Shown here piece by piece: positions 35,967 through 43,315 of a stretch of 64,000 nt of DNA. The stretch comes from Zestomonas insulae (GTDB taxonomy: Bacteria > Pseudomonadota > Gammaproteobacteria > Pseudomonadales > Pseudomonadaceae): the NCBI RefSeq assembly GCF_016901015.1, contig NZ_JAFEUP010000005.1, forward strand, positions 186,001 to 250,000. The letters are read 5' to 3'. Numbering within the stretch: the first letter of the stretch is position 1; each line of letters begins with the position of its first letter. Position numbers and translations under genes: made by a program. The notes beneath the pieces were generated by a model. That model was given only the letters and a program-made list of their open reading frames with translations. It was not told the origin of the DNA and made no database searches.

Positions 35967-36048
35967 TTCGGCCAGCCAATGGTGCTTCAGCTTTTCCCGC
36001 AAAGGCTCTAGCCTCGGCATAGACCGATCCAACGAGCCAAGCCCACCC

Positions 36049-37038
36049 ATGTCCACCCCCTACCAACCCGCCTGGTGGCTACCCGGCCCGCACCTGCAAA
36101 CCCTCTGGGCGCCGTTCCTGCGCGCGGCCCCGCGCCTGCAGCGCCAGCGCCAGCGCGAGCGGCTGTGGCTGGCCGATGGCGACTTCCTCGACCTCGACTG
36201 GCACGGCCCGCACGAGGCCGCGGCGCCGCTGGTGCTGGTGCTGCACGGGCTGACCGGCTCCTCCGACTCGCATTACGTGCTCGGTCTGCAGCAGCGTCTG
36301 GCCGCGCAGGGCTGGGCCAGCGCGGCGCTGAACTGGCGCGGCTGCTCGGGCGAGCCGAACCTGCTGCCGCGCGGCTACCACTCCGGGGTCAGCGAGGACC
36401 TGGTGGCCGCCATCGCCCACCTGCGCGCCTGCCGGCCGCTGGCGCCGCTGTATGCGGTGGGCTATTCGCTGGGTGGCAACGTGCTGCTCAAGCACCTCGG
36501 TGAGAGCGGTGCGGACTGCGGCCTGCGCGGCGCGGTGGCGGTGTCGGTGCCGTTCCGCCTTGACCACTGCGCCGACCGCATCGGCATCGGCTTCTCGCGG
36601 GTCTACCAGCGGCATTTCATGAGCGAGATGGTCGCCTACGTGCGGCGCAAGCAGCAGCGCTTCCAGCAGCTGCGCGAGGACAGCCACCTGGCCACGTTGC
36701 AGCGCCTCGGGCCGCTGGACGGCATGCGCACCTTCTGGGATTTCGACGGGCGCATCACCGCGCCGCTGCACGGCTTCAGCGATGCCGACGACTACTACCG
36801 GCGCGCCTCGTGCCGCTACTACCTGGGCGGCATCCGCGTGCCGACCCTGCTGATCCAGTCCGCCGACGACCCCTTCGTGTTCCGCCACAGCCTGCCGGAG
36901 GCCAGCGAACTGGCGCCGGGCGTGGACTTCGAGCTGCACGCCCACGGCGGCCACGTCGGCTTCATCGACGGCTCGCCGCGCCAGCCCGGCTACTACCTGG
37001 AACGGCGCATTCCGCAGTGGCTCGGCACCCAGGCCTAG
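36049..37038 (+). CDS. yheT: YheT-family alpha/beta hydrolase
   Basis: 329 residues. The family N-terminus WWLPGPHLQTLWAPF is followed by HGLTGSSDSHY (oxyanion region), nucleophile elbow GYSLGGN with Ser140, acid DDPF and His in GGHVGF. Members are thought to be esterases; physiological substrate unknown. It lies alone, convergent with laoR. Confidence 0.93.
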   Translation: MSTPYQPAWWLPGPHLQTLWAPFLRAAPRLQRQRQRERLWLADGDFLDLDWHGPHEAAAPLVLVLHGLTGSSDSHYVLGLQQRLAAQGWASAALNWRGCSGEPNLLPRGYHSGVSEDLVAAIAHLRACRPLAPLYAVGYSLGGNVLLKHLGESGADCGLRGAVAVSVPFRLDHCADRIGIGFSRVYQRHFMSEMVAYVRRKQQRFQQLREDSHLATLQRLGPLDGMRTFWDFDGRITAPLHGFSDADDYYRRASCRYYLGGIRVPTLLIQSADDPFVFRHSLPEASELAPGVDFELHAHGGHVGFIDGSPRQPGYYLERRIPQWLGTQA

Positions 37039-37050
37039 CAACCGGGGTGA

Positions 37051-37093
37051 GTAGGATGGGTTGAGCAGCGCAGCGACGATACCCATCTCCTAC
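37051..37093. repeat. Intergenic palindrome between yheT and laoR
   Basis: GTAGGATGGGT pairs with ACCCAT-CT-CCTAC around a loop of about 19 bases. This type of hairpin repeat is scattered in pseudomonad intergenic regions; it may also work as a terminator for the two convergent genes, but it has no T run. Confidence 0.65.
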
Positions 37094-37107
37094 GAGACGA
37101 CGCACGC

Positions 37108-37773
37108 TTAGGGCGTGATGATCTGCTCCAGCGGCACATAGAGTCTGGCGTACAGCGCCTGCACCGCCGCCTCGGCGTCCGGCGTCAGGTAGCCGCCTTC
37201 CAGCGCCAGCACCTGGTAGATGCCGCGGCGCAGCATCTCCTCGCTGAGGTCGCCGGGATCGCCGCGGGTGGTGCACAGGAAGCGCACCCAGGAGGTCATG
37301 ATGATCCAGCTGTTGAGGGTCAGCGCCTCGATCTGCGCGGCGCTCATGCGCAGGATGCCGACCTCGGCGAAGGCCTGGTAGATCGCCGTGGCATGGCTCA
37401 GGCAGCGCTGGGCGAATTGCCGGTAGCGCGCCGCCAGCTCGGGATCGCTCTCCAGCAGGTGCTCGAGGTCGCGGTGCATGAAGCGGAACTGCCACATCGC
37501 GGCGAGCAGCGCCTCGAGGTAGAAGGTCTTGTCTTCCACCGTCATCGGCCGCCCCTCAGGCACCCGCAGCACCACGTCGACCCGCGATTCGTACTGGCTG
37601 AACAGCTCGGCGATGATCGCCTGCTTGTTGCGGAAGTGGTAGTACAGGTTGCCCGGCGACATGCCTAGGTGCGCGGCGATGTGGTTGGTGGTGACGTTGC
37701 GTTCGCCCTGGGTGTTGAACAGCTCCAGGCTGGCTTGGACGATGCGCTCTCGGGTCTTGATCTGGGCGGCCAT
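37108..37773 (-). CDS. laoR: TetR-family repressor LaoR
   Basis: 221 residues. The N-terminal TetR helix-turn-helix is clear (VTTNHIAAHLGMSPGNLYYHFRNK, split here as HIAAHLGMSPGNLYYHF), followed by an all-helical ligand domain. It is divergent from laoC with a 222-bp gap that holds an 18-bp palindrome on the laoC promoter. By gene order it matches LaoR of P. aeruginosa (PA0367), the repressor of the long-chain alcohol oxidation genes. Its ligand is probably a long-chain fatty compound; this is inference. Confidence 0.88.
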   Translation of the reverse strand: MAAQIKTRERIVQASLELFNTQGERNVTTNHIAAHLGMSPGNLYYHFRNKQAIIAELFSQYESRVDVVLRVPEGRPMTVEDKTFYLEALLAAMWQFRFMHRDLEHLLESDPELAARYRQFAQRCLSHATAIYQAFAEVGILRMSAAQIEALTLNSWIIMTSWVRFLCTTRGDPGDLSEEMLRRGIYQVLALEGGYLTPDAEAAVQALYARLYVPLEQIITP

Positions 37774-37920
37774 AGGCGTGCTTCTGTACGGAAATACGGC
37801 GATTCGGAGAGGGCGGCAAAGGTACCGCTTCTCAGCGTTGGGGTGTTACTCCCGGAAGCGCGCGGCACTGTCGCCCACCGTTCGTTGGGCTGCCAGATGT
37901 CGCGCAGACCGGCATCCTGT

Positions 37921-37950
37921 TTGACACATTAGAGTAATTGCTCTAAAAAT
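37921..37950 (+). promoter_or_regulatory. laoC promoter with LaoR operator candidate
   Basis: A consensus -35 TTGACA (37921-37926) is followed by an 18-bp dyad TTAGAG-TAATTG-CTCTAA (37929-37946) that matches its reverse complement at 16 of 18 positions. The -10 is poor (TAAAAA, 37944-37949, at 17 bp). The dyad fills the spacer, so repressor binding would occlude polymerase. Confidence 0.75.
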
Positions 37951-37995
37951 CCAGCAGCCCAACAACAATCCGACGGTCCACCGAGGAGCCGCGCC

Positions 37996-39426
37996 ATGGT
38001 TGCCGATATCGCCTACCTGCAGCAGAACCAGCAGCAGATCAATCAGCTGGACGAGCAGTTCCAACGCCAGCGCGCTGCGTTCCGCGCCAACCCGATGCCC
38101 AGCGCCGAGCAGCGCATCCAGTGGCTGCAGTCGCTGCGCCAGCTGCTCAAGAGCGAACAGCAGGCGCTGATCAATGCGATCTCCAGCGATTTCAGCAACC
38201 GTTCGGCCGACGAGACCCTGCTCGCCGAGCTGATGCCGAGCATGCTCGGCATCCACTACGCCAGCAAACGCATCAAGAAGTGGATGAAGCCGTCCAAGCG
38301 CGCGGTCGGCGTGGCGTTCCAGCCGGCCAGCGCCAAGGTCATCTACCAGCCGCTCGGCGTGGTCGGGGTGATCGTGCCGTGGAACTACCCGCTGTTCCTC
38401 GCCGTCGGTCCGCTGGTCGGCGCGCTGTCCGCCGGTAACCGGGTGATGATCAAGATGAGCGAGTCGACCCCGGCCACCTCGCTGCTGTTCAAGCAGCTGA
38501 TGGCGAAGATCTTCCCCGAGGACCTGGTCAGCGTGGTCCTCGGCGAGGCGGAAGTCGGCATGGCCTTCTCCAAGCTGCCGTTCGATCACCTGCTGTTCAC
38601 CGGCGCCACCAGCATCGGCAAGCACGTGATGCGTGCCGCCGCGGAAAACCTCACCCCGGTGACCCTCGAGCTGGGCGGCAAGTCGCCGGCCATCGTTTCC
38701 GCCGACGTGCCGCTGGCCGACGCCGCCGAGCGCATCGCCTTCGGCAAGACGGTCAACGCCGGGCAGACCTGCGTGGCACCCGACTACGTGCTGGTGCCCA
38801 AGGACCGCGTCGACGGCTTCGTCGAGGCCTACCGCCAGGCGGTGCAGGGCTTCTACCCGCAGCTCACCGACAACCCGGACTACACCGCGATCATCAACGA
38901 GCGCCAGGTGCAGCGCCTGCAGAGCTACCTGAGCGATGCCGAGGGCAAGGGCGCCAAGCTGGTGCCGTTGTACCCGCAGGCCCAGGGCCGCCGCCTGCCA
39001 CACACCCTGGTGCTGAACGTCAACGACGACATGAAGCTGATGCAGGACGAGATCTTCGGCCCGCTGCTGCCGGTGGTGCCCTACGAGCGTCTCGACGAGG
39101 CGCTGGCCTACATCAACGACCGCCCGCGGCCGCTGGCGCTGTACTACTTCGGCTACGACAAGCGCGAGCAGGCACATGTCCTCGAGCAGACCCACTCCGG
39201 CGGCGTGTGCCTCAACGACACCCTGCTGCACGTGGCGCAGGACGACATGCCGTTCGGCGGTGTCGGCCCATCGGGCATGGGCCACTACCACGGCCACGAA
39301 GGCTTCCTGACTTTCAGCAAGGCCAAGGGCGTGCTGGTCAAGCAGCGCTTCAACGCCGCCAAGACCATCTACCCGCCGTACGGCAAGGCCTTGCAGAAGC
39401 TGGTCTTCAAGATGTTCATCCGCTAA
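37996..39426 (+). CDS. laoC: Aldehyde dehydrogenase LaoC (coniferyl aldehyde dehydrogenase family)
   Basis: 476 residues, NAD(P)-dependent ALDH fold. Catalytic Cys259 lies in GQTCVAPDY and the general base Glu225 in LELGGKSP. PWNYPLFL marks the cofactor site. The C-terminal basic, hydrophobic tail (YPPYGKALQKLVFKMF) is typical of class 3-like, membrane-associated ALDHs. In P. aeruginosa the orthologous PA0366 oxidises long-chain aldehydes formed from alcohols such as 1-dodecanol. First gene of laoCBA. Confidence 0.92.
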   Translation: MVADIAYLQQNQQQINQLDEQFQRQRAAFRANPMPSAEQRIQWLQSLRQLLKSEQQALINAISSDFSNRSADETLLAELMPSMLGIHYASKRIKKWMKPSKRAVGVAFQPASAKVIYQPLGVVGVIVPWNYPLFLAVGPLVGALSAGNRVMIKMSESTPATSLLFKQLMAKIFPEDLVSVVLGEAEVGMAFSKLPFDHLLFTGATSIGKHVMRAAAENLTPVTLELGGKSPAIVSADVPLADAAERIAFGKTVNAGQTCVAPDYVLVPKDRVDGFVEAYRQAVQGFYPQLTDNPDYTAIINERQVQRLQSYLSDAEGKGAKLVPLYPQAQGRRLPHTLVLNVNDDMKLMQDEIFGPLLPVVPYERLDEALAYINDRPRPLALYYFGYDKREQAHVLEQTHSGGVCLNDTLLHVAQDDMPFGGVGPSGMGHYHGHEGFLTFSKAKGVLVKQRFNAAKTIYPPYGKALQKLVFKMFIR

Positions 39427-39436
39427 GGAACAACCG

Positions 39437-39463
39437 GCGGGCGCCGGCCGGCGCCCGCGTTTT
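39437..39463 (+). terminator. Hairpin after laoC
   Basis: A perfect 22-bp G+C palindrome (GCGGGCGCC/GGCGCCCGC) at 39437-39458 is followed by GTTTT. It lies inside the lao operon, so it may give partial termination or protect the laoC 3' end rather than end transcription. Confidence 0.6.
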
Positions 39464-39487
39464 CGCTCATCACTGGTGAATACAACA

Positions 39488-40033
39488 ATGACAGACACCA
39501 CTCTCGCCGCGCCCGGCCTGTCGCGACGCGGCCTGCTCAAGGTCGGCCTGCTCGGCACGGCGGTCCTCGCCACCGCCGGGCTCACCGCCAGCCTCAGCGG
39601 CTGCTCGGCCAGCACCCCGGCCAACGGCTTCACGGTGCTGCGCGACTCCGACCTGCCGTTCCTCCGCGCGCTGATCCCGGTGATGCTCACCGGCGCGGTC
39701 AAGGCCGAGCAGCTGCCGCAGGCCGTGCAGGGCACCCTGAGCAGCCTCGACGCCAGCCTCAACCACGTCTCCCCGGCGCTGCTCAAGCAGACCCAGCAGC
39801 TCTTCGACCTGCTCGCCCTGCCGGTCACCCGCGGGCCGCTGACCGGCGTGTGGGGCAGCTGGGAGAACGCCTCCGCCGCCGACCTGCAGGCCTTCCTGAA
39901 TCGCTGGGAGCACAGCTCGATCGGCCTGCTGCGCCAGGGCCACGCCGCCCTGCTGCAACTGGTGATGATGGCCTGGTACGGCCGCCCGGAATCCTGGGCG
40001 CACTGCGGCTATCCCGGCCCGCCGACCGTCTGA
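39488..40033 (+). CDS. laoB: LaoB, Tat-signal accessory subunit
   Basis: 181 residues. The N-terminus carries a twin-arginine signal (Arg13-Arg14 in LSRRGLLKVGLLG) with a hydrophobic core and a cysteine at the end of the signal region (LSGCSAS). The rest is helical and resembles small subunits that accompany GMC dehydrogenases (gluconate 2-dehydrogenase subunit 3 type). LaoA lacks its own signal, so LaoB may carry it out of the cytoplasm. ATG at 39488 is preferred over GTG at 39476. Orthologue of P. aeruginosa PA0365 by gene order. Confidence 0.87.
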   Translation: MTDTTLAAPGLSRRGLLKVGLLGTAVLATAGLTASLSGCSASTPANGFTVLRDSDLPFLRALIPVMLTGAVKAEQLPQAVQGTLSSLDASLNHVSPALLKQTQQLFDLLALPVTRGPLTGVWGSWENASAADLQAFLNRWEHSSIGLLRQGHAALLQLVMMAWYGRPESWAHCGYPGPPTV

Positions 40034-40052
40034 CGCCGCCCCACCCCTATAA

Positions 40053-40192
40053 GAGCCTGTTTAATATCTTCTGAATTAGAGCCAGACAAGGCAAAAGTGG
40101 CCGAAAAAGCGCAGTTTACGAGGTGTAAATGAGCAATTTGAGGCCACTTTTAACGCGGTCTGGTCGCGAGTCAGGAGATCGTAAACAGGTTC
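40053..40192. repeat. 140-bp inverted-repeat element between laoB and laoA
   Basis: The ends are imperfect inverted repeats: GAGCCTGTTTA at 40053-40063 faces TAAACAGGTTC at 40182-40192, with further pairing inside (AGCCAGAC with GGTCTGGT, and AAAGTGGCC with GGCCACTTT). It is A+T-richer than its surroundings and codes for nothing. The form suggests a MITE-like non-autonomous element or a long hairpin repeat. No target-site duplication was recognised. Confidence 0.7.
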
Positions 40193-40219
40193 CAAGAAGA
40201 ATCTGCCTGAGAGCCCACC

Positions 40220-41812
40220 ATGCCCGTACCTGATCTGTTCCGCGACGGCCTCGCCCGCGGCTGGAAAACCCACAACGGCTCGCGCCTGGACAGCGACCTG
40301 ACCCTCGAGGCGGACGTCGCCATCGTCGGCAGCGGCGCGGGCGGTGGCACCACCGCGGAGATTCTCAGCGCCGCCGGCTTCAAGGTGCTGCTGATCGAGG
40401 AAGGGCCGCTGAAGACCAGCTCCGACTTCAAGATGCAGGAGGCCGAGGCCTACCCGAGCCTGTACCAGGAAGGCATCGGGCGGATGAGCAAGGACGGCGC
40501 CATCACCATCCTCCAGGGCCGCGCGGTGGGTGGCACCACGCTGGTCAACTGGACCTCGAGCTTCCGCACCCCGGAGCCGACCCTCGAACACTGGGCCAAG
40601 GAACACAACGTCAAGGGTCACGGCGTCGCCGAGATGGCCCCGTGGTTCGAGAAGATGGAACAGCGCCTCGGCGTGGCACCCTGGGTGATCCCGCCGAACC
40701 CCAACAACGACGTAATCCGCAGCGGCTGCGAGAAGCTCGGCCTGCACTGGAAGGTCATCCCGCGCAACGTGCGCGGCTGCTGGAACCTCGGCTACTGCGG
40801 AATGGGCTGCCCGACCAACGCCAAGCAGTCGATGCTGGTCACCACCATCCCGGCGACCCTCGACAAGGGCGGCGAGCTGCTCTACCTGGCGCGCGCCGAA
40901 CGCCTGCTGCTGGATGGCGACAAGGTCAGCGGCATCGAGTGCCTGGGCCTCGACGAACGCTGCGTGGCGCCGACCGGGCGCAAGATCACCGTCAAGGCCA
41001 AGCACTACGTGCTCGCCGGCGGCGGCATCAACAGCCCGGCACTGCTGCTCCGCTCGCAGGCGCCGGACCCGCACCAGCGCGTCGGCAAGCGCACCTTCCT
41101 GCACGTGGTGAACTTCTCCGCGGGGCTGTTCGAGCAGGTCATCAACCCATTCTACGGCGCGCCGCAGTCGATTTATTCCGACCACTTCCAGTGGGACGAC
41201 GGCGCCACCGGGCGGATGTCCTACAAGCTCGAGGTACCACCGCTGCAACCGGCGCTGACCAGCACCCTGCTCGGCCGCTTCGGCGTCGACAATGCGCTGC
41301 GCATGGAGCAGCTGCCGCACACCAACGTGATCCTCGCGCTGATGCGTGACGGCTTCCACCCGGACAGCGCCGAAGGCACGGTGGAACTGCGCGACGACGG
41401 CAGCCCGGTGCTCGACTACCGGATGACCGACTACACCTGGGACGGGGTGCGCCGCGCCTTCCACACCATGGCCGAGATCCAGTTCGCCGCCGGCGCCAAG
41501 GCGGTGATGCCGCTGCACAACGACGCCGGTTACGTGAAGAGCCTCGGCGAGGCCAAGCAGGTGATCGACGGCCTGTCGCTGGAGCTGTACCGCACCCGCC
41601 TGGGCAGCGCCCACGTGATGGGCGGCTGCGCCATGGGCGAGGACGCCAAGCTGGCGGTGACCGATAGCCTCGGCCGCCATCACCAGCTGCAGAACCTGTC
41701 GATCCACGACGGCTCGCTGTTCCCCACCAGCATCGGCGCCAACCCGCAGCTGTCGGTATACGGGCTGACCGCGCAGCTGGCCAGCGCGCTGGCCGAGCGC
41801 CTGAAAAGCTGA
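40220..41812 (+). CDS. laoA: GMC-family alcohol dehydrogenase LaoA
   Basis: 530 residues. FAD-binding GSGAGGGTTAEIL near residue 37 and the second GMC signature near GGGINSPALLL are present. Active-site pair His465 (SAHVMGGCAMG) and Asn508 (GANPQLSVYG) are intact. The orthologue PA0364 oxidises long-chain alcohols from SDS and alkane breakdown, handing aldehyde to LaoC. No signal peptide. In this strain it is separated from laoB by a repeat element of 140 bp, so its translation relies on a weak GAGAG site. Confidence 0.92.
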   Translation: MPVPDLFRDGLARGWKTHNGSRLDSDLTLEADVAIVGSGAGGGTTAEILSAAGFKVLLIEEGPLKTSSDFKMQEAEAYPSLYQEGIGRMSKDGAITILQGRAVGGTTLVNWTSSFRTPEPTLEHWAKEHNVKGHGVAEMAPWFEKMEQRLGVAPWVIPPNPNNDVIRSGCEKLGLHWKVIPRNVRGCWNLGYCGMGCPTNAKQSMLVTTIPATLDKGGELLYLARAERLLLDGDKVSGIECLGLDERCVAPTGRKITVKAKHYVLAGGGINSPALLLRSQAPDPHQRVGKRTFLHVVNFSAGLFEQVINPFYGAPQSIYSDHFQWDDGATGRMSYKLEVPPLQPALTSTLLGRFGVDNALRMEQLPHTNVILALMRDGFHPDSAEGTVELRDDGSPVLDYRMTDYTWDGVRRAFHTMAEIQFAAGAKAVMPLHNDAGYVKSLGEAKQVIDGLSLELYRTRLGSAHVMGGCAMGEDAKLAVTDSLGRHHQLQNLSIHDGSLFPTSIGANPQLSVYGLTAQLASALAERLKS

Positions 41813-41827
41813 TTCTCGGAGGCCCCC

Positions 41828-42199
41828 ATGGAGCGCCTGCTCTGCGTCCTGCTGCTGATCGCCGGCATCATCCACCTGCTGCCGCTGAGCGGCGTGCTCG
41901 GCGCCGAGCGGCTCGCCGCGCTGTACGGCCTGGATTTCCGCGAACCCAATCTGCTCCTGCTGATGCGCAGCCGCGCCGTGCTGTTCGGCCTGCTCGGCGC
42001 GCTGCTGGTCTACGCGGCGTTCCAGCGCAGCCTGCAGCCACTGGCGATCCTCGGCGGGCTGCTCAGCGTCAGCAGCTTCCTGCTCCTCGCCTGGCTCAGT
42101 CCCGGCTACAACGAAGCGCTGCGCCGCGTGGTGCTGGCCGACTGGGTGGCGCTGGCCTGCCTGCTGCTGGCCGTGCCGCTGTACTGCTTGCGGCGCTGA
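41828..42199 (+). CDS. Small four-helix membrane protein
   Basis: 123 residues with about four transmembrane helices (residues 3-20, 48-65, 70-90 and 102-120). GGAGG precedes the ATG, 15 bp after laoA, so it may belong to the lao unit. No family or function recognised. Relatives next to coaD in pseudomonads are sometimes labelled after coaD, which this protein does not resemble. Confidence 0.75.
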   Translation: MERLLCVLLLIAGIIHLLPLSGVLGAERLAALYGLDFREPNLLLLMRSRAVLFGLLGALLVYAAFQRSLQPLAILGGLLSVSSFLLLAWLSPGYNEALRRVVLADWVALACLLLAVPLYCLRR

Positions 42200-42232
42200 G
42201 CCGATTGGCGGAAACACCGCTTCCGCCACGGC

Positions 42233-42262
42233 TTGGCCGCTGGCGCCCGGCTGCGCTACCAT
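42233..42262 (+). promoter_or_regulatory. Possible coaD promoter
   Basis: TTGGCC (42233-42238) and TACCAT (42257-42262) are 18 bp apart, 34 bp before the coaD ATG. Confidence 0.42.
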
Positions 42263-42296
42263 CCGACTCCCCCAGGGACTCCGCCAGGACGTCACG

Positions 42297-42776
42297 ATGA
42301 ATCGAGTGCTTTACCCCGGTACCTTCGACCCGATCACCAAGGGTCATGGCGATCTGATCGAACGCGCCGCACGGCTGTTCGACACGGTGATCATTGCGGT
42401 CGCCGCCAGCCCGAAGAAGAACCCGCTGTTCCCCCTGGAACAACGCGTCGAGCTGGCCCGCGAAGTCACCAAGCACCTGCCCAACGTCGAAGTGGTGGGC
42501 TTTTCCAGCCTGCTCGCGCACTTCGTCAAGGAGCAGAACGCCAACGTGTTCCTGCGTGGCCTGCGTGCGGTCTCCGACTTCGAGTACGAGTTCCAGCTGG
42601 CCAACATGAACCGCCAGCTGGCGCCGGATGTGGAAAGCATGTTCCTCACCCCGTCGGAGAAGTACTCCTTCATCTCCTCGACCCTGGTGCGCGAGATCGC
42701 CGCACTGGGCGGCGACATCACCAAGTTCGTCCATCCGGCGGTGGCCGAAGCGCTGACCAAGCGCTTCCAGGGCTAG
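42297..42776 (+). CDS. coaD: Phosphopantetheine adenylyltransferase
   Basis: 159 residues. It transfers AMP to 4'-phosphopantetheine, the penultimate step to coenzyme A. The nucleotidyltransferase motif GTFDPITKGH is at residues 8-17 and the C-terminal ISSTLVREIA motif near 128-137. Full family length. It is followed by the ferredoxin gene. Confidence 0.97.
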   Translation: MNRVLYPGTFDPITKGHGDLIERAARLFDTVIIAVAASPKKNPLFPLEQRVELAREVTKHLPNVEVVGFSSLLAHFVKEQNANVFLRGLRAVSDFEYEFQLANMNRQLAPDVESMFLTPSEKYSFISSTLVREIAALGGDITKFVHPAVAEALTKRFQG

Positions 42777-42786
42777 TCCGCACGGC

Positions 42787-42810
42787 GGGCCCGGCGTGCA
42801 AGCCGGGCCC
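42787..42810. terminator. Hairpin between coaD and fdx
   Basis: GGGCCCGGC pairs perfectly with GCCGGGCCC around six bases. No T run follows, so it may be an attenuating or stabilising hairpin. Confidence 0.42.
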
Positions 42811-42877
42811 CGATACGGCACAATTCACACATTGTGTACCGGTTGCCCGGCCCCAGCGGCCAGGCAGGAGTTGTTCG

Positions 42878-43129
42878 ATGTCCCTGAAAATCACCGACGA
42901 CTGCATCAACTGCGACGTCTGCGAACCCGAATGCCCGAACGCGGCGATCTCCCAGGGTGAGGAGATCTACGTGATCGACCCCAACCTGTGCACCGAGTGC
43001 GTCGGCCACTACGACGAGCCGCAGTGCCAGCAGGTCTGCCCGGTCGACTGCATCCCGCTCGACGACGCGCACGTCGAGAGCAAGGACGAGCTGCTGGAGA
43101 AGTACCGCAAGCTCACCGGCAAGGCCTGA
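42878..43129 (+). CDS. fdx: Ferredoxin with two [4Fe-4S] clusters
   Basis: 83 residues. Two cysteine sets are seen: CINCDVCEPECPN and CTECVGHYDEPQC...CPVDC. The insertion between the second and third cysteines of the second set and the C-terminal helix (ELLEKYRKL) mark the Allochromatium vinosum type, which has very low potentials. In P. aeruginosa the coaD-linked ferredoxin (PA0362) is of this type. CAGGAG precedes the ATG at 42878. Confidence 0.95.
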   Translation: MSLKITDDCINCDVCEPECPNAAISQGEEIYVIDPNLCTECVGHYDEPQCQQVCPVDCIPLDDAHVESKDELLEKYRKLTGKA

Positions 43130-43162
43130 TTGGCCGCCCCCCCGCTTGCGCAGCGCTTTGTT

Positions 43163-43233
43163 GTAGGAGCGAATTCATTCGCGATAGCCGGCCAGCTCGA
43201 GACGCTCCCTTTCGCGAATAAATTCGCGCCTAC
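43163..43233. repeat. REP inverted pair, copy 2
   Basis: The REP unit at 43163-43184 is identical to copy 1; its partner at 43212-43233 is inverted with two changes. It lies between fdx and ggt. Confidence 0.92.
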
Positions 43234-43315
43234 ATAAACGGCTACACCTCCCAACTTCACCCTCACGAAGTCCTCATCGACCATACTGCAACGACCTGCC
43301 CGTTACGGATCGACG

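Noticed and set aside
37846..39828. 660-codon antisense frame over laoC
   Set aside because: Shadow of the aldehyde dehydrogenase gene; it also runs through the laoC promoter.
40076..42295. 739-codon antisense frame over laoA and the small membrane protein
   Set aside because: Low-complexity composition typical of a shadow frame; the real genes on the other strand have intact GMC motifs and a ribosome site.
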